A stretch of DNA of 64,000 nt from Mastigias papua (Eukaryota > Cnidaria > Scyphozoa > Rhizostomeae > Mastigiidae), in NCBI GenBank assembly GCA_964019165.1, contig OZ025268.1, positions 15,741,852 through 15,805,851 on the forward strand. Direction: 5' to 3'. A program made the position numbers and the translations under genes. The notes below the pieces were generated by a model, which was not told the origin of the DNA, ran no database searches, and was given only the letters and a program-made list of their open reading frames with translations. Of the stretch, positions 45,350 through 56,829 are shown in pieces (position 1 is the stretch's first letter; each line of letters opens with the position of its first letter).

Positions 45350-45446
45350 AATAAACTATAACTTTGCGTGGATCAATGTGTCTCTAATGTTTCGATTTCG
45401 TTTAAAAACCATTGTTGGTTTCTCCTGGTGAATTAGGCGTAGTTTT
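45350..45446. repeat. LINE-flanking direct repeat, right copy with hairpin
   Basis: Second copy of the repeat, abutting the truncated 5' end of the LINE. Its hairpin at 45406-45411 / 45416-45421 reads AAACCA, loop TTGT, TGGTTT. One base pair is changed from G-C to A-T relative to the other copy, so pairing is kept. Confidence 0.75.
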
Positions 45447-46580
45447 GATGTTGCTCCTTCTCTATTCTGAATTTTAAAGCTGGATGCAGCAAGTTAAGTT
45501 TTTCATGAAACAGTCACAATCCAGCTCGGAACCAAAGATGACAACAGTTGATTTTTTCAAAACAGTTTCAAAACAGTTTATTCAAGGCAAATCAAAACAG
45601 TTTATTTTTTTCAAAAATTTCTCTTTTGGCTGCTCGTTTATAAGGTGGGCAATTCTGGACAATTTTATTTAAGTTGCTCTTGCATGGCTACTTTTTCACC
45701 AAGATATCATGAAGTTTACGGAAATGAACTGAATAAAGTGTCTTTACCTCCATCGTGTTGGCTGAGTTTTCATTCTTTGCGGTACGATATGCCCTTTCAT
45801 CAAGAAAGCTATGCCCTTGCGTCAAGTTTCGGTGGGTCACATTCTATTAATGAAAACATTGAAGTTTCGCCCCTGTAGAGAGATCCTTGAACTAATCCTT
45901 GAACTAAGTGACTTGGTGATAAAATACAAGAGGTCCTGCAACTCGATTCGTGATTTAATTCCATTAAATAGTTTCAAAAACAACTTAAAACATACTTATA
46001 GGCTAAAATCAAGACTAACGCACGAATCTCTATGCGACCAGAACGTTTTAGTAGTGAGGTCAATTTTGTATTCCGATTGCTTATTTCAGCATTGTAAGTC
46101 AGAATTTTATTATTTAATCTGAGGGTTGTATTTCGTCTTGAATTACGTTGGGCAATTACCCTACTCTCCTCGTCATCTCTTCATGACTTTCCAAACTAAC
46201 TTTTTCAACTAAGTGTGTTTATCAAATTTAGCATAGCTGTGTGTGGACAGATTAGAATATTTCCCCTGAACTTTTGAACTTTGATAGCATCTTGTGAGAG
46301 AACACTTCACTCTTCTTTTTCTTCTCACCAAAATAAGGCAGGTGCAACTAATTGATGATAATTTATGCAGTTGTTGCAGTTGCTTATTCACAAACACTAG
46401 GCCTAGAGAGGCAGCTGCACTGTCGAACAATATTCAGGTAGAGAATGGTCGGCTAGATAATTTCTATCGGATATACAGGCGAACATAGAAAATTTTCTGA
46501 AGATATTAACCTTCCTTTCACATGCTGGAGCTCAACAATAACCGAAGAAGTTTTCATTTCATCGCTTCGCAAGAACTGTA

Positions 46581-47239
46581 ATGCTCCAAATGTTCAGGTT
46601 TCAGCAAGACAAAGATGATAAAATGATAGCTCGAAGATACTCGCCACCACCACCAGATCCATATCCATTCCCAAGTCTTCGACTTGTGATTCTCTGTGTC
46701 TCTGTTGCAGTTGCCTTGAGCATGGTCGTTGTTATTTTGTTGATAGACGTTCGTCCACCGCCGCTGTCTGATATATTCCTGTCTCCTGTTTATTTCCCAT
46801 TGGGGCAAAGCTTGCAAGTGAAAACTAGACGATGGTCCCGAAGCGAGAAACTCTGTGCGAATTGTGGTGTTCCCAAATTGCTCATCAATGTTACTGATAC
46901 ATTGTGTGGCCAAGCAGTTTGGCAGAGCACAGCAGATACTGAGGAGGGAGATCGATATGTTAACAAAATTGATACGATATACAGGTTTTTTAGGAATGAG
47001 AGTACAGCCCTACAATACTTCCATAGCTATTGGGGAAATGTGCCGCTTCCTTTGCCCTTCAAGCTGTATAATGATGAAACTCCCACTGCACCATCTGCAG
47101 GCAGTGAATTTGCAGCCTTCAAATGGGACCCAGTAGCAGTTTACAAGGAAAAATCAGAAGAAGAACTGGCAGAAATTCACTCTCAGTGTGGAAGTAGAGG
47201 ATGTAGCTCTATTTTCAAGCACATGCTGTATTTATTTAG
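46581..47239 (+). CDS. Membrane protein gene, exon 1
   Basis: Long first coding exon of 659 bases, ATG at 46581, donor TTTAG/GTATGA, leaves in phase 2. It encodes the cytosolic tail, first membrane segment and the cysteine-containing region to about residue 219. Confidence 0.82.
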
Positions 47240-50200
47240 GTATGAGTTGAATGAGATTAGATGCAAGGATTAATTCTACATAGGAAGATGTCAATTCTCT
47301 GTGTACACCAATCAGGTGTAGGCTCTAGTCTCCTTTATGGGATGTAGATAGATCTGGTTTAGAAAGACTCCATTTAATTTATGATAAAGTTGAAAATTAT
47401 TGAATTTTGAACAATTTTGATGACAAAGTTAAATTCCAGGGTAGAGCTGAACCTGTTTGATTATCTATGTTTATATTGTATAGGGTATTGAATGTATATT
47501 TCACAACAATTCATTGTATCCAATGTACTGTTGTTTTGATCAGATACAAGAATGTGTTTGCCAGGCTGATTATACATGGGTTCAATAACAGCCAAGACCC
47601 ACGACTTGGTGTGGAATTTGCTGGAAGGTATTTTAGAGTTCTGAATCAGTCTTAATTTTAATTTTATTAGTCATTTTATTTTTCCATTGTTTTTATGCAG
47701 AAGTAATTTTCTGTCACAAACTATTTGCAACTTCATATATTGGGAAACAATTAGCGTACAATCTTAAGTCTAAAACAACCTGCTACTACAAATGGCATGG
47801 ATAACATATTGCATTATAGCTTGTTATGTTATTGCCTAAAATGTATAAGCATTATTTCTTACAGATAGAAGGAACTAGCTCTTTATAAGCTTTCAAGAAC
47901 AATTTTAGTACATGAAAGTCATGACTTTTCCTGTAGTTAGCTTTAAGTAGCATTTTGGGAAAGCTATTAGGTAGCAAACTTTGAATTACATACTTACTAA
48001 CAAAAATTATATGAATAATAGATGCCCCTGATGCAGAATATAATTGCTAATAGATAAGCAGGTGTTTTCCATTTTTTGTTAAAATGTTATTGTGATTCAA
48101 TGCATTGTTCCATAATATGCTACCATTCTTGATTGCTACCTTGCATAGGTGGTGTATGAAATCTCTATTCTCCATGCTATAATTTCTATACTTAGCAATA
48201 GTTGATTAACCAGGAATTCAAATTAATGTTGTTCAATGTTCCAAGTCATTTGATTTCTATTAAACTATGGAAACTTTGGCCTCAATTTGAATCCCTATCA
48301 TTGTGAGATTTGAAAGTAAGATGTGCCTTGGAAGTCGTCTTTGAAATTATAAAGACAAGCATAGGCAAAGACCAGTTTCTTTTCAAATAATTCAATGGAG
48401 TTATATGCTTTTGTCTTTCAGGTAATGATTTGTGTACATATATATATATAGGCAATGCTTTTTGGAAAAATAGTTATTCTTAGCACTCTGTCAAAGCAAA
48501 GTATAACTATATTTCTGACAAATGTAACTAAATTTTCCTGCTTTTATTGTTTGTTTATCCAAATTTTGACTTTGTCTTTAAGTATATATTAATTTTTTCT
48601 TTTTACAGGCTTGCAGGCATCATGGTTGATTTAATATCACAAAACCAACCATCTTCACTAGATGCCTTCATCATTAATTTTCAATCAAGTGTACGATTTC
48701 TTACACGCACACTACCTGTTGGCCTGTTGAACAAAGGTATAGCAATTTTGATTACAAGTGTCACATTTCTTTATGCTTTAGCGTCCTTATTCTATTTATA
48801 CTTCAGCATATAGTAATGGCTATTCATGCTTCACATTGCAAGTTCCATTCATATTGTTTACTTGATGATGTTCCTAATACCCATTTACTTTCCCATAAAG
48901 CATTTTATGATGCTGGTTATGTTGCAGTTATTTCAAGCTATTACATCAGTTTATTATATCTTTGTTTCAAGATCCAGCTTGCTTTGTAACAACTTTGTAT
49001 GTTTAACTTTGTGATTTACTATGCATATCATTGGCTACATGATGACATTATGAGAAATGTCCTATATCATAATTCATCAACACAGCAGAGATAATGGTAG
49101 TAGGGAAATGGCCATCCTACCTCACTATGTCAACAGCCCTAGATAGGAGTTCTCCTTAACAGGCACAAGTTTAGTAATTGGCTATGATATGTCCAGGCCT
49201 TGCCCTGAGCAAACCAAAGGTGCTCTGAAAAATGTGTTCCTTGAATAATGTTGGGGCTCTGTTTCACACCCCTTCTATGAATGCATACCTATGGCTCCAA
49301 TAATTTGGGTGTTTGATATATTGCACTCCATTTATAATTTTAGGCATGCTTTAGGCATTCATGCTCAACCGAGCACCTTTCCATGCAAGGCCTGATATGT
49401 CCCTAAATATCTTTTACTACAATCTTTTTTCATATTGGTTTTATTTCTTAACCTGATTACCTTCTCTAGCTTACTTGGCTGTTTTTATGCTTGGGCAAGG
49501 TGTTATAGCATTATTTGATTTTGACTCATGGATAGCAGTTATGGAGCTAGTTAACAACCAGTTACGCTTATTATGGCAGCATTTGATTGGTAAGTAATAT
49601 CTCCTGATAGCTTCTTCAAGAAAGCATTGCTTTTTAACTCCAGTGTTCATTTTAAACTTAACAGTTTGCTTTAGCTTTCTTTCTTAGTTAGTATTTATTT
49701 TATGGGTTACAGATAGAACATTATTTTATCAAGTCAGTTTTCTTTTCTTTTTCTTTTTGTATTTTTTGAAAGATTAGATATGTAGCAATGCCCAGCTAGT
49801 ATTTTATTGTCTTATTGTCTGGCACACTATTTCTGCCTCACTGGCCTATAAAATCATTAGGATAATTTCATTATATGCTTAGTTTTAGTATGGTCTTGTG
49901 GTGCTAGATCTGATCTTGCTCTTATTTTCATGGATATAGTCATGTATGGAACTTAACTTAAGTCTGTGATAATTTCTATGACAAAATGTATAAATTTCTT
50001 TGTTATTAATAATTTTATCCTATTTTTGTTTGCTCCTCTCTTTCAACCAATACTCACGGTATTTATTAAGAATTTTTCCTATCAGCTTATGTTAGTGGAC
50101 TTTTGATTCAATTTACTACTTGCTGTTTTTGATGCTATTAGTGCCTCATATTTAGAGTAATTCTATCCAATAGTTTTGTTGCATAGTTTCACAGACACAA

Positions 50201-53200
50201 GAACTTGATACCATCACTTCTCTATATAAGAAACATGCAAATTATCACAACATCATATCTGTTAATGTTTTGCTTTAATGAGAAAAGCCACCTGCTCAGC
50301 TTAAGATCAATGGTTAGTGAGAATTAGGCCAGATTCGATTGGTTACATATACATTAGCAGAAGTTTTTATGATTTCAGAATTTCTTTTGCTGCTAGTAAG
50401 CATTGAGAAATGTACTTACTAATTTCTTGTATGTAGTAGGATGTGATTAATTTGAGCTTTACAAGATTTGAAGTCATACCATGGGATACAATTATTTTGC
50501 CTTGATTTCAAAACTGAAAATGTTGATGAAGCGTCATTTTGATTTTTTATGTATTATTTATTTGGATGACATTATTTGATAATTGTTCTTGATACTACTA
50601 CCTTACAAAATTGTACCATTCCTGATGAATATTCCCTTCTGTCCTTGCTTGTGAATGAAATATGATCATGAGGAATATATTTTTGCCGAAAATACGTGAA
50701 AAGTCTGTTGGTATATTTTTCATGGTATATATTTTTCATGGTTATAAATTGCAGATGCTCTTTGGTTTTACAGAATAGATTTTATTTTAAAGACGAGTTG
50801 TGTTTGTTTCTTATGCTTATATCATGTCAATTCTTATATCATGTCAATACGTAGAGACCGGAGGGTTATAAAATCTTTCATACAGGTAGTTATTGCGACA
50901 TTCAAGTATTTTGTATGCCTTGTAATTGCTCATGGTTACATGTTATTTTGCTAGTTAATTACTCATAAATGCCATAGTGCTGGGTTCTGAAGAATTTAGC
51001 CGTTCATATTTTGGACATTTTTATGAGCAGCTGTTTTAGGCGGATACACCTGCTGTGTTAAATTTCTTCCGAAATGGCTTTTCATACATAATGAGCATTT
51101 GCCTGCCTTCGATCTTTGCACCAGCTGCCATTTTCATGCTCATTGTTATGAAGCTAGTTAATGGCTTGACGGAAGTCTTGCTTTTCACGAGAATGGCAGT
51201 TGCTGTTGCAAGACCAACGATGCAGTTGGCCTTCGTTCTATCAAACACAGTATTTATAGCGAATCCTCCGTCGTATGGAACAATGCCTAATGGTCTATTC
51301 CCTTGTGACCATGAAAACTCGCATACAGCACCTCAGTTGCACAAACACTGTTCTTAGCCAATGCCTAATTATATTGAGCAAAAATATTAGTTTCCTAGTA
51401 AACTATGATTATAGATCTGGGGAACTATTTAATATTTCTGAGTTTCAAACCTTATTTGCAACTTGAGTTTGAAAATAACTGCATTGCTCAGAAAGAGGAG
51501 GAGATTTTTGGTGGAGTATTTCCAGGAGAACAGTCATTTAAGCTACTGCCTGCTTTCTAGTTTGAAATCACCAATCTTGTCAATCCATGTTGGAACTTCG
51601 TGGCTCTCTTTCGTTTCGACCCCAGCAGCTTGTTGTGTCCTAGCGATATTTGTACATCTTTCATTACATTCGGAGTGTTAGTACACTTATACCCCCTTCG
51701 AGCAGCTCCATTAAATATTCGACATTCTTATGTTTTCATGTTCAGTTCAGTTCTTTGTAATTTAAAATTCCACTACATACAATTTTGCAACAAAATTTAA
51801 GAATATATATTAATTAAATAATGACAATAACATTGAACTACACATTTTACAAAAATAACACAAAAAGCAAGGGATTGTACGTAGGGAATTTCTTAAGGGA
51901 GGGACTCTCTCAATAGATAGACTAATTGAGGAGAGAGCACCCCCTTATTTAGGAAATCAGGTCTTAAGATATATATTGTCCAGGTTTATGACTGATAGTT
52001 GATGGAAAATAAATAATGTTTAACTTGACGACGGAATGTGTTTATAGAGACTGCTTGTTTGATCTGGATAGGGATGCTGTTCCATGACTTTGCACCTGCA
52101 TATCTAACAGACTTCAAATCATATTGTAGCGTGAATTTACGAGTTAGAAAGATGTCACTTTTAGCTGCCTGTCTGGTATGATGTTGGTGAACATTTGACA
52201 CCAAATTAAAGAACCCATGGAAACAAGATGGATAGATTTCATGTACAGACTCATAGACAAAAGACAACAACTTTAGTTCGAATAAGTCCTGTAGCTTAAG
52301 AAATTGCAAAGCTAGAAAAATAGGAGAAGATGGGGCATAAAAATTTTCATGGTGGCGATAGAATGTATAGATTTTATTCTTTTGAAGTTATCCTAAATTA
52401 CTTGCGATTTTTCAACAGATGCATCTGTGAAAGATCTATACTTCTTAGCAGTTGCTGGTCTTCTGCTATTGATGCATCGTACACAGACATTTCTCATGGT
52501 AAGTCTCTTCAAAAGTTTGGAATACACGAGAATTGTAGTATTGTCCTAGGATTATTGGAAAAACTAAGTCTATAGCATTTATGGTACACTTTTGCAAGAT
52601 GAGATAAAGCAAGAACAGATTCTGTAGCTTAAGAACTTATGAGAAGTCTGCTGTGGAAGACAGTAGATGATATTTATAATTAAAGGATTCAGGAGAGAGA
52701 TACGCCATGTGGGAGGCCTAAATTGCACGTGCCATATTTGCATTATCTAGTTATTTGCTTTCTTTGTTTTTTTATACTCAAGTCTAACACAATACATAAT
52801 ACAGCTACGAAAACAATACCGCAGAGAGTATGCTCTACCATATCAACCCTGCGTCCTACACATATAAGGGTTCAATGACCCTTTACGCAACATCTCCAAA
52901 GGGGCGGGAGGGTACCTTGATCTCCGCTGAAAGCATTGCCAAGCCCACGTAGGGGCTAGGCAACGGAGCGTCTCGCAAGGGGGAGAGATGGTCAAAAAAC
53001 GATGAAAGTGGTGCTACATAAAGGGTGAATGACTCCTGATTATAGTATTAAAAAGAAATACAAATCAAACTAGGATTCACTAATATGATTAATTTTGATA
53101 AGTTAAAAGGGAAATATCATTGATGGGCTGTAGCAAAAGCTTATTTGAAGCGTTCTGTTGCATGTATGAACTTTAAAATTGCTTCAGGTAGTTTTTTATT

Positions 53201-53570
53201 GAGACCACTAGGGAATCTTTCTCTATTTTTTTCTATTGTACTTAGACTTAGCTGGTTTTAATTAGTATTCAATTACTATGGTCTTAGTAACCATCTTAAA
53301 TATGTTGCAATTAGTGGAATCAAAAATTAAGATGTGAATTTGCCTTTTGGCATGTTGTTTGAGAGATTATAAGTTACTTGTTTGCAAGTCTATTCTCCTA
53401 GAACTAACAGATAAATTTTGTAAGCAACTTACTTATTCTGATTTTTCCTCAAGCCTTATGATGAAATGAATAATATGCACAACAAATGTCGCAGTATGCT
53501 TACAAATGCAGTGGAGAAAGCACGCCGCCAAACCGTTCAAGTCAAAGATGACATACTACTCCAGCCCTGA
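46581..53570 (+). CDS. Unrecognised membrane protein, six exons, about 395 residues
   Basis: Exons: 46581-47239, 47544-47627, 48609-48736, 49470-49589, 52419-52498, 53454-53570. All have GT-AG borders and every junction agrees in phase, giving 396 codons with stop TGA. Residues 1-32 are polar and proline-rich (RRYSPPPPDPYPFPS). A hydrophobic segment lies at about 33-55, followed by a luminal-type region with cysteine pairs (LCANCGVPK) and possible N-glycosylation sites (NVT, NES). Further hydrophobic segments occur near 291-306 and 336-349. The tail is charged and helical (NAVEKARRQTVQVKDDILLQP without a membrane segment). I do not recognise the family. The start is the first ATG of a long open exon. 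The consistent splicing argues for a functional gene. Confidence 0.8.
47544..47627 (+). CDS. Membrane protein gene, exon 2
   Basis: Acceptor TTTTGATCAG, donor GGAAG/GTATTT, 84 bases, phase 2 at both ends. It encodes YKNVFARLIIHGFNNSQDP and LGVEFAG. Confidence 0.78.
48609..48736 (+). CDS. Membrane protein gene, exon 3
   Basis: Acceptor TTCTTTTTACAG, donor CAAAG/GTATAG, enters in phase 2 and leaves in phase 1. It encodes LAGIMVDLISQNQPSSLDAF and SSVRFLTRTLPVGLLNK. Confidence 0.8.
49470..49589 (+). CDS. Membrane protein gene, exon 4
   Basis: Acceptor ACCTTCTCTAG, donor GATTG/GTAAGT, phase 1 at both ends. It encodes AYLAVFMLGQGVIALFDFD (membrane segment) and an amphipathic stretch ending LRLLWQHLI. 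Confidence 0.82.
51037..51690 (-). pseudogene. Antisense coding-like block of unknown family
   Basis: Two minus-strand stretches in intron 4 of the membrane gene read like protein. The first, about 51690-51548, includes ARTQQAAGVETKESHEVP and TWIDKIGDFKLES. The second, about 51354-51037, includes GIVPYDGGFAINTVFDRTKA, IVGLATATAILVKSKTS, MKMAAGAKIEGRQM and MYEKPFRKKFN before a stop. Codons there favour purine-any-pyrimidine, unlike the AT-rich surroundings. The two could be spliced exons (donor ATTG/GTGATT at phase 1, possible acceptor ACTGAG) or a broken retrocopy. Plus-strand frames are also open in places. I do not recognise the family. Confidence 0.4.
51986..52309 (-). pseudogene. LINE ORF2 C-terminal remnant, antisense in an intron
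   Basis: Open minus-strand stretch with the conserved 3' domain found after the reverse transcriptase in CR1/L2/Jockey-like elements: LKLQDLFELKLLSFVYESV, HHTRQAAKSDIFLTRKF, LKSVRYAGAKSWNSIPIQIK, FRRQVKHYLFS. No reverse transcriptase core is present, so this is a fragment. It sits in intron 4 of the six-exon membrane gene. Confidence 0.85.
52419..52498 (+). CDS. Membrane protein gene, exon 5
   Basis: Acceptor TTTTTCAACAG, donor CATG/GTAAGT, enters in phase 1 and leaves in phase 0. It encodes SVKDLYFLAVAGLLLLMHR. It joins exon 4 in frame across 2.8 kb of repeat-rich intron. Confidence 0.8.
52858..53037. mobile_element. GC-rich short MITE in the last intron of the membrane gene
   Basis: About 180 bases with imperfect inverted ends (left GGTTCAATGACCCTTTACG; right reversed AGTCATTCACCCTTTATG) and a markedly GC-rich centre (CCCACGTAGGGGCTAGGC) against an AT-rich intron. 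Confidence 0.45.
53454..53570 (+). CDS. Membrane protein gene, exon 6 and stop
   Basis: Acceptor TTTTTCCTCAAG, 39 codons including TGA. It encodes PYDEMNNMHNKCRSMLTNAV and a basic helical tail. Confidence 0.8.
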   Translation, partial: PYDEMNNMHNKCRSMLTNAVEKARRQTVQVKDDILLQP

Positions 53571-55054
53571 GATGCCCACTTACTCTGTGCTTAAATGTAT
53601 ACGAAGAAGGAATATGACTGGCTCTAAGCTCTCAATAGTTGGGATTCGGTGACTAGGGCTTTGGTGCGTTTGGTTTTAATCTTGTAATGTAGCTAGTACT
53701 AGTATTATTTATATGTTTGTGTTGTTTTCGTTCTGTTTTCTGTGCTAGTGAGAGAGAATTTACGTTGCGAATTATCAAAATGAGCTTATGATTTGGATAT
53801 GAACTTAGTTTCAAGCTTCATTTTACTTTCTTTTCTCATTTCCGGTAAAGTATTTAAGTGAGCATTTGTCCCAAACTCTTAAACTTTGTAAGTTACGTCC
53901 TATGCCCTAGTTGGTTTGGGAACTGAATTGGCAAAACTTACTTGTTTCTTAATATGACTCTATGGCAAGCAAGTTTTATCTCTAATACTACTTGTGAACA
54001 AGCTACTGTAATATTCGGGGGCGCAGATAAATGGATGTGAGATGTCACCCTCCAATAATTTCAGCAGCCTTCCCCAGTCGCTGTTTGATAGGAATAGAAT
54101 CGATCCGGATCCGGCCATGAACTTGTTTTTGCAGATTGTGTCCAGAAATTTCATGAACACTATCGAATTCAGCTGCTATCTTCTATCTAGAGTGAGTGAA
54201 TCTCTATATTTTGACAGAGCGTTGTGTATTAGTGAACGTTTTCTTGCTGCTTTTTCATCTCACTTCCTGAGGGGTGGCTCCGCCACACTATACATTCGGT
54301 CCCCTTCGTTGAACACCCCTTGATAAACCATTCTATCTGAGATCGTGGTAATGTAAAGTAGCTTCCATAGCCATAGAGTGAGATAGTTGATATTGTATTT
54401 CAGATTTTCAATGTGAAGCTAAAAATAATAGCTGCAAGACGGTACGTACCTCTGCAGACTGAGGTTATCTGTAAGACTAGGCCTAGCCTTGGAAGGAACC
54501 TTCATAAGCTAGGATAACTGCTTATCAAATATGATGATGAAGACTTCCGCTGTACAAGCATTAGAACCAATTGCATTTTCAGGAGAGAGTTCTAGGGTGC
54601 AAAATCATTCTGCTACTAATTTCCCCGTGCACGCCATGACCAAGAAATATGCTTAGGACTGAGATAGTGTACCTTATGCCGGAAGAAGATAGAAGTTTTA
54701 GTGTCTTTTTCTTTGCTTGTCGCATTTGACATCCGTTGATGTTTGTGTAGCAATATTGTTTGCCACGAAATTTGAAACTGTAGTTAAGTTTCAATGACCA
54801 ATTTATTTATTAATATTATATGGATATGTCATCGCAGTGTTGTAGATGAATTAACTATCGAATATGGTTCCGGATTTTGTTTCATATTAGGAAGATGACG
54901 AAGTATGTATATTTCCTCATTTTGTCTGCCAATAGTCAGCCTTTGGAGAAGTCAAAAAAATAGCATTCGTGTGTGTTTTGTAAGAAAAAGCTTCTTAGGA
55001 CCAACTGATATATATATATATATATATGGCAAGATGCCAAATCATGCTTCCTAC
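53571..55054. other. 3' flank of the membrane gene, intergenic
   Basis: AT-rich, with a short (AT)10 near 55009-55027. Frames around 53960-54323 are open on both strands over a GC-richer patch but show no recognisable protein. Confidence 0.5.
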
Positions 55055-55057
55055 TAA

Positions 55058-55818
55058 AGCCCTGTTTACATGAGCCCGGGTTGGCTCCAACCCGGTGAAG
55101 AGGGCCAACCCTTCTCCAGTCAAAGCTCTTCAACCGTTTACATGAATGCAGTAGCCAACCCGGGTCAACCCGCCTAAGCGGGTGACCCTTCTCGAGGGCA
55201 GGGTTGACCCGGTGAGGCAGGTTTGCTTTCTGCTGAGTTTTTCCATGTAAACGCTGGTCAGCTCAACCCGGGGTCGAGTAAACGCTTCGAAGTAGCCAAC
55301 CCGGGGTAACTATTTCCGGCTAAAAATTCAGTGCATGCGCATTGTGCAATTTGCAACAGTAAAGTCAAATGAAATAGTGGAAGAACTTCCATAGAAACAG
55401 TGGCAATGGAAGAGCTAGATGGTGGAACACCTTCTGACGTGCTTGAAAGATTATAAAATCGAAATAGACTACAAAAATGTCAATTTTAATGCAGATGTTG
55501 TTGCCCTGTATACCAGAATACGAGAAGACACGGGAAGGTAGTTGCACGCCAGCAATGGAAGAGCTGCAGATAAACAATGGAAAGCTTTCATTTGATTCTC
55601 ATGCTGCAAGCTTTTTTGAAGCCCTCTCTTCGAAGTTGCTTTGTTGTTCCAAGGAGTCATTTGCTGCTATGAAATAAGCTCCGCGGGAAGCTGACCCGGG
55701 CTGGCTCATAAGCTGCGATAGAAGTTACCCCGGGTTCGTGTAAACGCTAAAAAATTTGCTTGTAGCGAAATGAGCTGCCCCGGGTTGGAAGCCAACCTGG
55801 GTTCGTGTAAACGGGGCC
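55058..55818. mobile_element. MITE-like DNA transposon with TAA target duplication
   Basis: Imperfect terminal inverted repeats: the left end starts AGCCCTGTTTACATGAGCCC and the right end, reversed, reads GGCCCCGTTTACACGAACCC. Both continue into GGTTGGC and CCAACCCGG. TAA flanks both ends (55055-55057 and 55819-55821), as with PIF/Harbinger-type insertions. The interior holds short broken frames (NADVVALYTRIREDTGR, and MEELQINNGKLSFDSH), perhaps relics of a DNA-binding or transposase protein. The sub-terminal regions repeat the CCGGGTTGG motif several times. Confidence 0.75.
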
Positions 55819-56829
55819 TAAGTTACAGTTGTTATTTCTTTGATAGGGCCTCTGTTGCAGGGGACTGATGAGCTCGTTTAGTGGTTTAGGAGAACCCACC
55901 ATGGTTGGGACCGAGTGGAAAGAACATTTTGCAAATTCTACCCTCTTAGAATAGCTAACTGTGACCGTAATGCGAAGACACTGTAACTGTAGATCTATAG
56001 AAATGTTAAACACAGCACAAGAAACTCAATAAGACAATAATTTCCGACTACGTACGACAAGCTCAAATTTCCAACAGATTGTATGTTGGGGGGAGCTGTT
56101 GCCCCCTGCTTCCAGTGACGACAAAACTGTCCGGGGCATGAGTTGCAAGGTACCACCTTTTGGCAAAAAGATTTTCCTTCTGTAACTGTCTCTGGATAAA
56201 AATTAGATTTCATGCTCAAGCGACTGCTGTAAACAGTTTCTTGGTCTGGTTTGGGGACTTCTTGCCCCCCTTGTCCCATTGCTGACGGTAGTCCAAGCTG
56301 GAGAAGACAAAACTTTCTTTTCTCCAGTAGCTCTTTTTCCGAGAGTCTTCCCCAGCTAATGTCAATTTTCAAGGTTGATCTTTCTGATCACATGTTCAAT
56401 AAAATGTATCTTCGTCTGGCATCAGCTGAAAGAGTTCTCATTCCGTTAATGGCTTTCATTATTTCTTCATTTTGCCTTTTCGCAATCTTTGGTATCCGGA
56501 GCATGCATTTTATTGACCACATTTCGGATCATGAGTTTTAATGAATAAAATTACTTCTTTGCTTCATTTCTGTTGTGATCGTCCATGTTTCACAGTTATG
56601 GAGAAGACCACAATTGACATATGTTTCCCTGAAGTAACTTTGCAATGCTTATAGCAAGTGTTCAAATGTCAACTATGGAAATTTTGAAACGGTTGAAGCT
56701 AATATACTGATATCACATTACAGTTGCTTTCCAATAAAATTTGTTAGGTGACTTAGAACTTCTCATTTAGTAAGCTTATCTCACTCTCATTCCTTCTAGG
56801 GCATTACCTCATGTGTGTATTGTGTTTTC

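Noticed and set aside
45645..46122. Overlapping short plus-strand frames ahead of the membrane gene
   Set aside because: Composition is plausible for a protein but there are no motifs, no consistent splice partners and two competing frames.
51041..51357. Alternative last exon for the membrane gene on the plus strand
   Set aside because: It follows a good acceptor (CTGTTTTAG) and is open, but the exon at 52419 joins exon 4 in phase and leads to a conserved-looking tail, and the minus strand codes better here.
55995..56372. Minus-strand 125-codon frame with several cysteines
   Set aside because: It reads somewhat like protein (SAMGQGGQEVPKPDQETV) but decays at both ends with stops; no family recognised. 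Possibly a transposon relic, too weak to list.
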